14,998 nt of DNA from Nanobdellati archaeon (GCA_018304365.1 JAGVWH010000014.1:1-14998); one strand, 5' to 3'; counted from the stretch's first letter, positions 1 through 6,911 are shown. Made by a program: numbers and translations. The notes: generated by a model from the sequence alone, not told the origin.

Positions 1-7
1 AATACAA

Positions 8-448
8 ATGAGCAAGAAGAGTAGAGGTATGTTTGCTGGAAAGAAGCTAAAAAAGCGACGTTCTAAATTTAGATGGAATAATAAATATTTTGTAAAGAGA
101 ATTCTAAAACTAAAGGAAAAAGTAGATCCATTAGAAGGTGCGCCGCAAGCTAAAGGCATAGTTCTTTCAAAAAGACAGGTAGAAGCTAAGCAGCCAAATT
201 CTGGCATGAGAAAGTGCGTTAGAGTTCAACTTACTAAAAATGGAAAGCAGGTAACTGCTTTTGCCCCAAGAGATAAAGCCATCACATTCATCAATGAACA
301 CGATGAAGTTATTGTTCAAGGAATTGGCGGAAAGCAAGGAGGCCCAAAAGGAGATCTTGCTGGAGTTAAATGGGAAGTAATAAAAGTAAATAAACAAGTT
401 CTTAGATCACTTGTAAAAGGAAAGGTAGAGAAGATAATTGGACGTTAA
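8..448 (+). CDS. rps12: 30S ribosomal protein uS12
   Basis: Small-subunit protein at the decoding centre of the ribosome. The 146-residue product has the usual archaeal length and landmarks: a very basic N-terminus, DPLEGAP at residues 40-46, and the hallmark loop [10 protein letters not shown] at 61-70 that contacts the A site. The family usually reads PNSAIRK, so GM at 66-67 is a mild variant. [11 protein letters not shown] (98-108) follows as in other archaea. The ATG at 8 gives the expected N-terminus; only 7 bases precede it, so the promoter and any upstream genes of the str-type cluster lie outside the window. The stop is followed after one base by the uS7 start, so the two are almost certainly co-transcribed. 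Identity is secure. Confidence 0.97.
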   Translation: MSKKSRGMFAGKKLKKRRSKFRWNNKYFVKRILKLKEKVDPLEGAPQAKGIVLSKRQVEAKQPNSGMRKCVRVQLTKNGKQVTAFAPRDKAITFINEHDEVIVQGIGGKQGGPKGDLAGVKWEVIKVNKQVLRSLVKGKVEKIIGR

Positions 449-449
449 A

Positions 450-1049
450 ATGGATAATAATTTAAAATTGTTCGGATTGTGGGATACTAATGTCGGAGTT
501 TTAGATATTGGTTTGAAACCATATATTAATTTGTCATTTATGCAAGTTCCTTATTCTGCCGGCCGAAATATAAAAAAGCAATTCTGGAAATCTAAGAAAT
601 CTATTGTCGAAAGATTGATAGGAAAATTAATGATTACTGGACATAAGGGAAAGAAACACTACTGGACATCTGGTATACAGACAGGACAAATTAATACACA
701 ATACAAAATTGTCAAAAAAACTTTTGAAATAATTGAAAAGAAAACTCAAAAAAATCCATTAGAAGTTTTTGTGAGAGCACTTGAAAAAGGCTCGCCAACT
801 GAAGGTATTGCTTCGATCGAATATGGTGGAGTACGATATCACAAATCTGCAGATTTGTCGCCGCAAAGAAGAATTGATTTAGCTTTGAGATGGATGACAC
901 AAGGCGCTTTCCAAAAGTCAAGAAAAAATAAAAAAAGAATTTGGGATGCACTTGCAGAAGAAATAATCGCAGCATCTGAAGGTGATGCGAAATCTAATAC
1001 AGTAGCAAAAGGAGTTGAGCTTCAGAGACAAGCTCAAGCAAGTAGATAA
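450..1049 (+). CDS. rps7: 30S ribosomal protein uS7
   Basis: Primary 16S rRNA-binding protein that nucleates assembly of the small-subunit head. From the ATG at 450 the product is 199 residues, usual for archaea. The C-terminal half has the archaeal signature: NPLEVFVRALEKGSP (102-116), IEYGGVRYH (123-131) and SPQRRIDLALRWM (137-149). The open frame reaches back to a TTG at 438 inside rps12. I prefer the ATG at 450 because it lies one base after the rps12 stop (TAA-A-ATG), the same junction seen further along this operon. No strong Shine-Dalgarno motif is visible, so coupling to rps12 translation is likely. Downstream, the normal S7-to-EF order is replaced by a repeat array and eS6. Confidence 0.96.
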   Translation: MDNNLKLFGLWDTNVGVLDIGLKPYINLSFMQVPYSAGRNIKKQFWKSKKSIVERLIGKLMITGHKGKKHYWTSGIQTGQINTQYKIVKKTFEIIEKKTQKNPLEVFVRALEKGSPTEGIASIEYGGVRYHKSADLSPQRRIDLALRWMTQGAFQKSRKNKKRIWDALAEEIIAASEGDAKSNTVAKGVELQRQAQASR

Positions 1050-1190
1050 ATAAAATGGTAAAGCAAAATTCGATGATAGAACTAGTAAATCTTGCTAACC
1101 ACTTTATTCACAGAGGTTCATAAAATGGTAAGACTAAAATTAACGATAAAAGATGCAATTTTAGCCGACCACTTTATTCACAGAGGTTCA
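1050..1190 (+). repeat. Tandem array 1: two 70-bp hairpin/mini-ORF units before eS6
   Basis: Two head-to-tail units with period 70 fill the uS7-eS6 gap. About 32 bp are identical between units (1098-1129 and 1168-1199), from ACCACTTTATTCACAG through GGTTCATAAAATGGT, and the middle parts have diverged. Each unit folds. The outer stem pairs 1050-1059 with 1098-1107 (9 of 10 bp, mismatch at the A of the ATG) and equally 1120-1129 with 1168-1177. Inner stems differ in sequence but still pair: AGCAA/TTGCT in unit 1 (1062-1066 with 1092-1096, plus 3 bp beyond a mismatch) and CTAAAATT/AATTTTAG in unit 2 (1134-1141 with 1157-1164). Each unit ends in AGAGGT, a Shine-Dalgarno-like motif 7 nt before the next ATG. 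The units are homologous to the array at 6904-7111. Confidence 0.85.
1055..1123 (+). CDS. Mini-ORF 1 (22 codons) in array 1
   Basis: A 22-codon frame starting MVKQNSMIEL and ending LANHFIHRGS. The ATG is five bases after the uS7 stop, and the TAA is followed by one base and then the ATG of the next mini-ORF. The ATG sits inside the outer arm of the unit's hairpin, so initiation may depend on ribosomes finishing uS7 and opening the stem. No Shine-Dalgarno motif specific to this ATG is clear. Translation is unproven. The frame could be a by-product of a structured RNA, although the exact stop/start spacing argues for use by ribosomes. Confidence 0.35.
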   Translation: MVKQNSMIELVNLANHFIHRGS

Positions 1191-1193
1191 TAA
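1125..1193 (+). CDS. Mini-ORF 2 (22 codons) in array 1
   Basis: A second 22-codon frame with the same length and the same ending, LADHFIHRGS, but a different middle (start MVRLKLTIKD). An AGAGGT motif supplied by the previous unit lies 7 nt before its ATG, so it has a better initiation signal than mini-ORF 1. Its TAA is one base before the eS6 ATG (TAA-A-ATG). Despite strong divergence in the central 30 bases the frame stays open and the length is unchanged. That fits either selection on the frame or recent duplication. No known peptide is recognised. Confidence 0.4.
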   Translation: MVRLKLTIKDAILADHFIHRGS

Positions 1194-1194
1194 A

Positions 1195-1629
1195 ATGGTT
1201 AAAACAAAAAATATACGAATAGTAATTGCAGATTCAAAACTAAAAAGAACTTTCAAGAAAGAACTTGAAGGTGCTGACAAAGATCAATTATACAACAAAA
1301 AAATTGGTGACAAATTCAGAGGAGAAGTTGTAGGATTAACTGGATTTGAATTTGAAATAACTGGCGGTTCTGACCACTCAGGTTTCCCAATGGCAAAACA
1401 AGTTGAGGCTGCTGGAAGAGTAAAGCTTCTTTTATCAAATGGTTTTGGACATAAAGCTAAAAGGGGCTTTAGAAGTGTAAGACAAAAGAAAGGTGTAGCT
1501 GGCAATACAATTAGCGAAAGAACAACTCAAGTCAACTGCAAAATAATAAAATGGGGCAGTATAGATTTGATGGAGCATTTTGGTATAAAACCTAAAGAAG
1601 AGAAGAAAGAAGTTATTGCTACAGCTTAA
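1195..1629 (+). CDS. rps6e: 30S ribosomal protein eS6
   Basis: Archaeal/eukaryotic small-subunit ribosomal protein S6e. The 144-residue product has the family core: KKIGDKFRGEVVGLTG (35-50), the signature ITGGSDHSGFPM (55-66), a basic RVKLLLSNG stretch (75-83) and GNTISERTTQVNCKI (103-117). It lacks the long eukaryotic C-terminal tail, as archaeal members do. The ATG at 1195 is preceded by AGAGGT at 1182-1187 from the repeat array, so eS6 takes its ribosome-binding site from the second repeat unit. That makes the array the obvious place for eS6 control. Its first codons (ATG GTT AAA) resemble those of the mini-ORFs (ATG GTA AAG), so the end of the array may derive from, or mimic, this start region. 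Confidence 0.96.
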   Translation: MVKTKNIRIVIADSKLKRTFKKELEGADKDQLYNKKIGDKFRGEVVGLTGFEFEITGGSDHSGFPMAKQVEAAGRVKLLLSNGFGHKAKRGFRSVRQKKGVAGNTISERTTQVNCKIIKWGSIDLMEHFGIKPKEEKKEVIATA

Positions 1630-1703
1630 TTAAACCATAACGCCATAATACAAGAAATAATAAAATAATTACTATTATTAGTCCTAGTGTTTGCAATAAC
1701 ATA

Positions 1704-2033
1704 TTATAGTTCTTTGCGGCCATTACTATTACCTTTCATTTTAGCTATTATATATTTTACGTCTTTACGTATTTCTTCAAGTTTTTGCTCACGAGCTTCA
1801 GTCTTTTTATCTGAGGCTATTGTATGATCTATAATTACCCAATAAATTAATGCTATGGTGATAAATAATATTATAGAGATTATTCCGCTCCAATTCAATA
1901 TAGTTCCTGTTACGCCTAATAGCGCTAATATTATAAAAAATATGCTACTAGTTATACCTAATTTAGTTTTAAAAGACAATATCTGATAAGACATATTTAG
2001 TGGTATGTTTGTAGGACTTTTATTTTCAGGCAT
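1704..2033 (-). CDS. Small two-helix membrane protein, unknown function
   Basis: I do not recognise this 109-residue protein. It has a short polar N-terminus, two hydrophobic helices at about residues 25-46 and 49-69 joined by a tight turn (NWSG), then a charged, probably helical tail (74-98, KKTEAREQKLEEIRKDVKYIIAKMKG) that could form a coiled coil. Two transmembrane passes with both ends in the cytoplasm is the likely topology. It lies 34 bp downstream of the aIF5B stop on the same strand and may be the last gene of the ndk-infB transcript. No Shine-Dalgarno motif precedes the ATG at 2033; M14 is an alternative start. It converges with eS6, and the 74-bp gap between them shows no clear terminator. 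Confidence 0.65.
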   Translation of the reverse strand: MPENKSPTNIPLNMSYQILSFKTKLGITSSIFFIILALLGVTGTILNWSGIISIILFITIALIYWVIIDHTIASDKKTEAREQKLEEIRKDVKYIIAKMKGNSNGRKEL

Positions 2034-2067
2034 AAGATTTTAAGTTTAGATATGCTTTTATTAATTT

Positions 2068-3843
2068 CTATAGTCCCCAAGTTTTGTGAGTTTTACGTTT
2101 TATTTCTGCAATTTCTTTCATCAATTTGATTTCGTCTGTACTTAGTAATTCTTTTTTATCTTTAATCGCCCTAAAGTTTGATTCACTCATAGCACTGAAT
2201 AGCACTTCTTTCTCGTGTATTTGTCTTCCCACTATAACATTAGAAATTGCTACAGCTGCCTCCTGTCCGGTTTTTAGTTCTTTTACTTTTGCACCTTCAA
2301 GCTCAATGGATTTTATTTCTCCGAATTCGTGGCCTTCCGAATCCATAAGTTTTCCGCCAGTTTTTAATTTGCCAGTAAGCATAACTATTCCGACTATCGC
2401 CGGCTTGGAAATCCTGAAAGTATGATTTGGCAAAATCCTAAATTTAGCCGGCCAGTTAAGACTCTCAACTGTTTTCAAATGCTTCGCCTGTTTTTTACTC
2501 ATTACTAATTCTTCATAATCATCAATCAAATGATAAATTACATTTTTGGAAATAACAATTATTTTTTCTTTATCAGCTAATTCTGCAGCATCTGAATCTA
2601 ATTTAACGTTGAATGCTAAAATTGCGGTGTGTATTTCATCGCGCTCACGGGATGCAATAGCTTCCATAATATCTTTTTTATTTATATCACCAATTTCAGC
2701 TTTCAAAATAGGAAATTGTTTCTTCCTTAAAATTTCTGCGATAGCTTCAAGACTGCCAAGAGTATCTGTTTTCAAAATAGCACCGGAATTCTGCGTTTCA
2801 ATGTGGCTGCTCTCTAATTCAGCAGTAATAAAATTGACAGCAAGCTCTTCTTCTTCGTCGGTTCTCGCGCTTTGCAGCGGCGAACCCGCTACTGATTTGT
2901 CCAAATCGTGCGCAACTATTCTTACACCCGTAGCAGCACTGACTTCCTGTAAATGCGTCCATTTGTCTCTGGAAGCTACTCTTATTTCAGCTAATGGTGC
3001 GGGTTTTAACAGCGCTTTAATTTTTGTACGAATGATTTCGCGTTTTCCGCCTAGAACTAATGTATCGTTTACCTTAAGCGTTCCGTCATATATTATAGCA
3101 TCGGCCGTTACGCCCAGCCCTTGAACTTCTTTTATTTCTAAAATAGAGCCTTTTGCAACTCCAGTTAGTTCCGTTCTTAAGTTTTCTTCCAAAAATTTTT
3201 GACTTAAACCAGTTAACAGTGCAAGAAGTTCTGGCAGCCCCTCACCTGTTTTAGCAGATACAGGAACAATAGAAATAGTTTTTCTGTAGTCATCAACTTT
3301 ATTATATAAATGAGAATTAAAACCCTGTTCAGACATCTGCCCCATTAAGTTATAAAATAATTTGTCAAAATAATCTTTGACATCCTGAGTTTGCATTTCA
3401 TAATTTTTAATAAATACTTTATCATGCATTTTCCAGTTTCGTACTAAATCAATTTTATTCGCTGCAACTACGAATGGCACTTTGAACGTTTTCAAAATAT
3501 CTATAGCTTCTTTAGTTTGGGGCTGTACGCCTTGAGTAATATCAATTACAACTATTGCTAAATCAGCTACACTTCCGCCTCTCTTTCTTAGATTAGTAAA
3601 CGCTTCGTGACCCGGAGTATCTATAAATAAAAGTCCAGGAATAGTAAATTTGAGTTTGAATTTCTCTAATAAATCACCACAGATTTTTTGAAGTGTGCTG
3701 AGGGGAACTTCAGTAGCGCCAATGTGCTGTGTTATTCTGCCAGCTTCTTTATCAGCAACGGTAGTGCCTCTAATGTAATCAAGTACCGAAGTCTTGCCGT
3801 GGTCTACGTGACCTAAAACCGTTATAATTGGTTGGCGTAGCAT
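2068..3843 (-). CDS. infB: Translation initiation factor aIF5B
   Basis: GTPase that promotes subunit joining and initiator-tRNA placement; homologue of eukaryotic eIF5B and bacterial IF2. The 591 residues match the archaeal length, without the long N-terminal extension of the eukaryotic protein and without an intein. The GTPase motifs are complete: G1 GHVDHGKT (11-18), G2 IGATE (41-45), G3 DTPGH (75-79), G4 NKID (129-132) and G5 SAKTGE (196-201). Beta-barrel domain II follows (about 225-330), then domain III, and domain IV with the tRNA-binding barrel near the C-terminus. The gene is 54 bp downstream of ndk. The ATG at 3843 starts directly at the first G-domain strand (MLRQPIITVLGHVD), as in relatives. 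The pairing ndk-infB is common in archaea. Confidence 0.97.
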   Translation of the reverse strand: MLRQPIITVLGHVDHGKTSVLDYIRGTTVADKEAGRITQHIGATEVPLSTLQKICGDLLEKFKLKFTIPGLLFIDTPGHEAFTNLRKRGGSVADLAIVVIDITQGVQPQTKEAIDILKTFKVPFVVAANKIDLVRNWKMHDKVFIKNYEMQTQDVKDYFDKLFYNLMGQMSEQGFNSHLYNKVDDYRKTISIVPVSAKTGEGLPELLALLTGLSQKFLEENLRTELTGVAKGSILEIKEVQGLGVTADAIIYDGTLKVNDTLVLGGKREIIRTKIKALLKPAPLAEIRVASRDKWTHLQEVSAATGVRIVAHDLDKSVAGSPLQSARTDEEEELAVNFITAELESSHIETQNSGAILKTDTLGSLEAIAEILRKKQFPILKAEIGDINKKDIMEAIASRERDEIHTAILAFNVKLDSDAAELADKEKIIVISKNVIYHLIDDYEELVMSKKQAKHLKTVESLNWPAKFRILPNHTFRISKPAIVGIVMLTGKLKTGGKLMDSEGHEFGEIKSIELEGAKVKELKTGQEAAVAISNVIVGRQIHEKEVLFSAMSESNFRAIKDKKELLSTDEIKLMKEIAEIKRKTHKTWGL

Positions 3844-3897
3844 AGTAGAACTCTAAAGTCTGGTTTTTTAAAACCTCGCTCTTATTGTTTTAGAATT

Positions 3898-4410
3898 TCA
3901 GCTAAACCAGATATTTATTTCGTGCTTTGCTTCGTCAACTGTTCCGGAAGCGTGAATAATATTCTTAACAGAGCGCTGTTCTTTATCGGCAAGATCATAA
4001 GAGTCAGTTGAAAAATCTCCACGAATGGTGCCAGGACCAGAGGATTTTGGTTCTGTTGCTCCGACTAATTTTCTTACAACTGAAACTGCGTGATTACCCC
4101 TCAAAACCATTGCAACAACTTTTCCAGAACTTAAACTTTGTTTTAACCAAGATTGAACTCTTTTAGCAATTTCCAAATCTGTCTCCGTCATTTTGATGCC
4201 TTTAGAAGCCATTGCTTCTCTTGTTTTGGAAGCCAAATTTTTAACCCAATCATCAGTAAGAACATAATGTCTCTCAAGTAATTCTTCTGTCGGATTAATA
4301 GTTTTAATATCGACTAAGTCTAAACCCGCTTTCTCAAATCTAGAAATTATTTCTCCAGTAAGCTTTTTTTCTACACCATCAGGTTTTATCAAAACGAGCG
4401 TATGTTCCAT
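3898..4410 (-). CDS. ndk: Nucleoside diphosphate kinase
   Basis: Transfers the gamma-phosphate from NTPs to NDPs through a phosphohistidine, balancing nucleotide pools. Catalytic H153 lies in NIIHAS (150-155), followed by the expected serine S155. Other active-site residues are in place: K9 in KPDG, R113 and T119 in VVRKLVGAT, R130 in GTIRGDF, and N150. At 170 residues it is about 20 longer than the usual 150. The extra length lies around residues 52-92 (DDWVKNLASKTREAMASKGI and following), a region often enlarged in archaeal members. The start has no Shine-Dalgarno motif but a TATA-like box about 25 bp upstream, so the message is probably leaderless. It opens the ndk-infB unit. Confidence 0.96.
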   Translation of the reverse strand: MEHTLVLIKPDGVEKKLTGEIISRFEKAGLDLVDIKTINPTEELLERHYVLTDDWVKNLASKTREAMASKGIKMTETDLEIAKRVQSWLKQSLSSGKVVAMVLRGNHAVSVVRKLVGATEPKSSGPGTIRGDFSTDSYDLADKEQRSVKNIIHASGTVDEAKHEINIWFS

Positions 4411-4429
4411 AAATTAATGGAAAATCTCA

Positions 4430-4440
4430 GTTTTAAAAAT
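4430..4440 (-). promoter_or_regulatory. TATA-like box for ndk
   Basis: On the minus strand the run ATTTTTAAAAC is centred about 25 bp before the ndk ATG. That distance places transcription at or very near the start codon, giving a leaderless message, which fits the missing Shine-Dalgarno motif. It forms half of a divergent promoter region with the box at 4449-4459. Confidence 0.5.
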
Positions 4441-4448
4441 GTAACTAA

Positions 4449-4459
4449 TTATATAAATA
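4449..4459 (+). promoter_or_regulatory. TATA box for the 4484 gene
   Basis: TTATATAAATA is a near-ideal archaeal TATA element. Its centre lies 30 bp before the ATG at 4484, predicting a leaderless or nearly leaderless transcript. This supports the ATG at 4484 over the in-frame GTG (4478) and TTG (4475) just upstream. The box is roughly palindromic, so it could also act toward ndk, though the distance to that start is less good. Confidence 0.55.
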
Positions 4460-4483
4460 CTATAAGCCTAAAAATTGGTGGCT

Positions 4484-5077
4484 ATGCGCAATCTTAAGGA
4501 CTATAATAACAGAAAGGAGGAATTGGAAGAGTATATCACCAATTACGAAGAATGGCGCAAGAATTTTTACGAACTGAAATTCCGAAATCCATCTAAATAT
4601 AAAGATTATATTACTCAGCACGTAGGTGACAAATCGGTTAGAGAGTGGATAAAACAAAGAGAAATTAAAATAAATGATTTTAAAGAAGAACTTGAAAATA
4701 TTAAAGAAGAAATAAAAAGGTTTGATTATGTCCAGCCATTAATAATTATAGCCATTATTGTCGCCGTAGTAATTCTTATAGGAACTATAGCTATAACAAC
4801 TCCAACTGGTTTTGCGGTCTCAACAAGAAGTGTAGCTGATGAAGTTTTCATTAATGTTCCTGCTGATGAAGAAATAATAGTAGAACATTTAGTTTTTAAC
4901 AGCGGATTAAAATCGTGCAGCAATTTAGATGTATCTGTAGATGGACGACAAGTAGATTATTCAGTAGTACACGCGAATTACGATGATGATGGATGCAAAG
5001 AAGCTTATTTAGTATTTAATAACGTTAATTATAATATTAAAAATTCGAGATATAGGGTGAGTTCATATGAAGTTTAA
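4484..5077 (+). CDS. Coiled-coil, membrane-anchored protein with TGFAV motif
   Basis: Unrecognised 197-residue protein with three clear parts. Residues 5-80 are highly charged and helical, probably a coiled coil. Residues 84-104 form one strong transmembrane helix (PLIIIAIIVAVVILIG), followed by TPTGFAV (106-112). A hydrophobic helix ending in T/P-TGFAV recurs in exported proteins of DPANN archaea such as Woesearchaeota and Pacearchaeota. Residues 113-197 look like a small extracellular beta domain with two cysteines (C145, C171) that could form a disulfide. The likely topology is coiled coil inside, beta domain outside. The start is chosen from the TATA box spacing. The last 11 bases overlap the metalloprotease-like gene, so the two proteins may work together. 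Confidence 0.65.
   Translation: MRNLKDYNNRKEELEEYITNYEEWRKNFYELKFRNPSKYKDYITQHVGDKSVREWIKQREIKINDFKEELENIKEEIKRFDYVQPLIIIAIIVAVVILIGTIAITTPTGFAVSTRSVADEVFINVPADEEIIVEHLVFNSGLKSCSNLDVSVDGRQVDYSVVHANYDDDGCKEAYLVFNNVNYNIKNSRYRVSSYEV
5055..5060 (+). promoter_or_regulatory. Ribosome-binding site for the HELGH gene
   Basis: GGGTGA lies 6 nt before the ATG at 5067, inside the end of the preceding coding frame. It is a good match to the archaeal anti-Shine-Dalgarno and fixes the start of the zinc-protease-like gene despite the 11-bp gene overlap. Confidence 0.55.
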
Positions 5078-5624
5078 CATACATTATTCCGAGGAGAGTT
5101 TTGAAAGGTATATGTCTAGACGGACAATACCGCGCATAATAACCAAAACTGAGAATATAGTTTTACTAGCTATTATGCGTCTTAAAATTAATACCGATAA
5201 GATATCGCAGTTTACAGTTAAGTTTAGACACGGCAGAGTAGAAGGTTATTCTAATTTATTTAGATATCCTAGAACTAAAGAAGTTGAATTGACACTAAAT
5301 TTACATTTTATTGAAAAATCCAGCAAAAGAGCAGTTGAAAATATAATCTATCACGAGCTCGGACATTTACGCGATATGCTTGATCCGAGATATAACTATA
5401 AGCCGACTCAGATTGACAAAATGTCAGAAGAAGCATTCAAAAAATTTGTAACTATTTGGAATATTAATATAGATTCGAGACTCAATAATAAGGGGCTGCC
5501 ATCAGCTGTACGTGGTAGAAAAGAAGACATAAGATATTTTCACATACCTCACGAAATGGTAAAAAAAATCTGGAATAAATTTGTAAATTTCTCTGAAATG
5601 GTAGAATTAGCTAGAAAATTATAA
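5067..5624 (+). CDS. HELGH zinc-metalloprotease-like protein
   Basis: A 185-residue protein with a zincin motif, IIYHELGHLRDMLDP at residues 93-107. H96 and H100 would bind zinc and E97 would be the general base; D103 or D106, or an acidic residue at 121-122 (SEEAF), could supply the third ligand. After the motif comes WNINIDSRLNNKGLP (131-145), which looks conserved in character but which I cannot assign to a named peptidase family. There is no signal peptide or membrane helix, so it is probably cytoplasmic unless carried by the membrane-anchored partner. It overlaps that partner by 11 bp and has its own GGGTGA ribosome-binding site. Substrate is unknown; a SprT-like or other small zincin fold is possible. 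Confidence 0.65.
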   Translation: MKFNIHYSEESFERYMSRRTIPRIITKTENIVLLAIMRLKINTDKISQFTVKFRHGRVEGYSNLFRYPRTKEVELTLNLHFIEKSSKRAVENIIYHELGHLRDMLDPRYNYKPTQIDKMSEEAFKKFVTIWNINIDSRLNNKGLPSAVRGRKEDIRYFHIPHEMVKKIWNKFVNFSEMVELARKL

Positions 5625-5627
5625 ATA
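5619..5627 (+). promoter_or_regulatory. TATA box for the permease operon
   Basis: TTATAAATA overlaps the stop codon of the HELGH gene and is centred about 30 bp before the ATG at 5653, consistent with a leaderless start. The permease ATG has no Shine-Dalgarno motif (TATATCTTAATG), which agrees. A second TTTATAT at 5642-5648 is too close to the ATG to serve. Confidence 0.5.
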
Positions 5628-5652
5628 CGCAAATTCGTCTCTTTATATCTTA

Positions 5653-6447
5653 ATGGCTACTAAATTAAAGAGAAGCTTAGGTCTATTTGAAACTACACTT
5701 TATGGCGTAGGTGTTGTATTAGGCGCAGGTGTTTATGTTTTGATAGGAAAGGCCGCAGGCTTGGCAGGCAATTCACTTTGGGCCGCTTTTGCAATTGGCG
5801 CATTTATCGCAACCTTTACAGGATTAAGTTATGCTGAATTAAGTTCAATGTTTCAAAAAGCAAGTGGAGAACATTATTATGCTCAAAAGGCATTCAATAA
5901 TCACATAGCTTTCTTAGTTGGCTGGCTAATAGTTATCGGTGGAATTATAGCTTCGGCAACCGTAGCTTTGGGTTTTGCAGGATATTTCAATGCGTTATTT
6001 AACACACCTATAATTTTAACAGCAATTGCATCAATATTAATTTTAACAATTATTAATTTTTGGGGAATAAAAGAAGCAACTTGGTTCGGTATTATTGCTA
6101 CAATTATAGAATTAGTTGGACTTCTTATAATTATAGCACTTGGTTTTACTTTTTTTGGCGATGTAAATATTTTGGAATTACCGCCAACAGGTTTTCGGGG
6201 TTTAATTTCAGGGGCAGCATTAATTTTCTTTGCATTTTTAGGATTTGAAGGCGTAGTTAGACTTAGCGAAGAAACAAAAAACCCTAAAAAAGTAATTCCT
6301 AAAGCGCTAATATTATCAATTATAATAACAACAATAATTTATATCTTGGTAGCTATATCTGCAGTTAGCGTATTGGGCTGGGAAAGATTGGCTATGAGTA
6401 ATGCACCTTTAGCTGATTATTTACTCTTATATCGACTTCGAGAATGA
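5653..6447 (+). CDS. APC-superfamily amino-acid permease, N-terminal part
   Basis: First part of an amino-acid transporter of the APC superfamily (cationic amino-acid transporter/YfnA-like). The 264 residues contain TM1 with the unwound GVVLGAGVYVLIG segment (20-32) that binds the substrate backbone, TM2 (41-62), TM3 (85-111), TM4, TM5, TM6 with FAFLGFEG (193-200), the typical loop SEETKNPKKVIPKA (205-218), and TM7 (217-241). After NAPLAD (250-255) the frame leaves the family pattern, reads LLLYRLRE and stops. The next frame continues the same transporter, so roughly 30 residues covering TM8 appear to be missing, with a frameshift at about 6415-6425. It may be a pseudogene, an assembly error or a true split gene. 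Confidence 0.75.
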   Translation: MATKLKRSLGLFETTLYGVGVVLGAGVYVLIGKAAGLAGNSLWAAFAIGAFIATFTGLSYAELSSMFQKASGEHYYAQKAFNNHIAFLVGWLIVIGGIIASATVALGFAGYFNALFNTPIILTAIASILILTIINFWGIKEATWFGIIATIIELVGLLIIIALGFTFFGDVNILELPPTGFRGLISGAALIFFAFLGFEGVVRLSEETKNPKKVIPKALILSIIITTIIYILVAISAVSVLGWERLAMSNAPLADYLLLYRLRE

Positions 6448-6911
6448 TTTATGGTATGGCGAGCGATGGTGCTCTGCCAGCTATTTGCAAGCAAGTTCAC
6501 AAAGCTACAAAAACTCCTTGGATGGCAGTTACAATTGTCGGATTGCTGTCAGTTGGATTTATTTTACTAGGAGATATAGTTAAAGTAGCATCTTTGACAG
6601 ATTTTGCTTTATTTGGTACTTTTGCAATTGTAAATCTAAGTTTAATAGCGCTAAGATATAAAGATAAAAAAATAAAACGTGGTTTTAAATCGCCTATAAA
6701 TGTGGGGAATTTTCCAGTTTTGGCAGCTTTGGGCGCTGCAGCAAGTATATTTATGATATTGCAGTTTGAATATTATATTATATTAGGAGGAATAGTTATT
6801 ACCCTGGCTGGTTTTGGTATTTATTATTTAGTTAACTTTGGTAAAACAAAGAAAATTAATCCAAAACATAACTATAATATTCATAGGATACATCACTTAA
6901 AGGTAAAATGA
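6444..6911 (+). CDS. APC-superfamily amino-acid permease, C-terminal part
   Basis: Continuation of the permease in a different frame, joined to the first part by ATGA (6444-6447). The family motif is visible even upstream of the ATG: in this frame 6423-6443 reads TLISTSR, running into MIYGMASDGALP, which is the end of TM8 and the loop of normal single-chain permeases. Four helices follow at about 25-43, 48-70 (SLTDFALFGTFAIVNLSLIALRY), 90-107 and 110-130, corresponding to TM9-TM12. The tail is basic and histidine-rich (residues 139-155). Without TM8 neither part alone, nor both together, gives the usual 12 helices. The stop overlaps the first ATG of the 68-bp repeat array as ATGA. Confidence 0.7.
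   Translation: MIYGMASDGALPAICKQVHKATKTPWMAVTIVGLLSVGFILLGDIVKVASLTDFALFGTFAIVNLSLIALRYKDKKIKRGFKSPINVGNFPVLAALGAAASIFMILQFEYYIILGGIVITLAGFGIYYLVNFGKTKKINPKHNYNIHRIHHLKVK

Noticed and set aside
438-449. Longer uS7 start at TTG 438 inside rps12
   Set aside because: The ATG at 450 follows the rps12 stop by one base, as at the next junctions in this operon, and gives the expected N-terminus; the extra residues MDVK have no support.
1060-1100. Bulge-helix-bulge splice motif in the repeat hairpins
   Set aside because: The internal loops are asymmetric (2/1 or 4/3 nt) and not two 3-nt bulges flanking a 4-bp helix, so the archaeal splicing endonuclease signature is not met.
1098-1197. CRISPR-like look: about 32-bp identical segments separated by about 38 bp of unlike sequence
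   Set aside because: Only two full copies, no cas genes, the 'spacer' keeps an open frame and pairing arms, and in the related array 2 the middle parts are nearly identical between units. The period matches mini-ORF length, not repeat-spacer units.
2126-3124. Long plus-strand open frames opposite aIF5B (2126-2425 and 2546-3124)
   Set aside because: They are antisense to a fully conserved aIF5B frame, are rich in Ser/Ile/Phe as expected of shadows, and have no promoter or ribosome-binding site.
2068-3843. Possible intein in aIF5B, a known archaeal insertion site
   Set aside because: The G1 motif GHVDHGKT runs on uninterrupted and the total length of 591 residues fits an intein-free factor.
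3862-3875. Inverted repeat GGTTTTTTAAAACC between ndk and infB
   Set aside because: A 6-bp AT-rich stem with a 2-base loop is weak, there is no following T-run, and the two genes are same-strand neighbours likely co-transcribed; chance in AT-rich DNA is likely.
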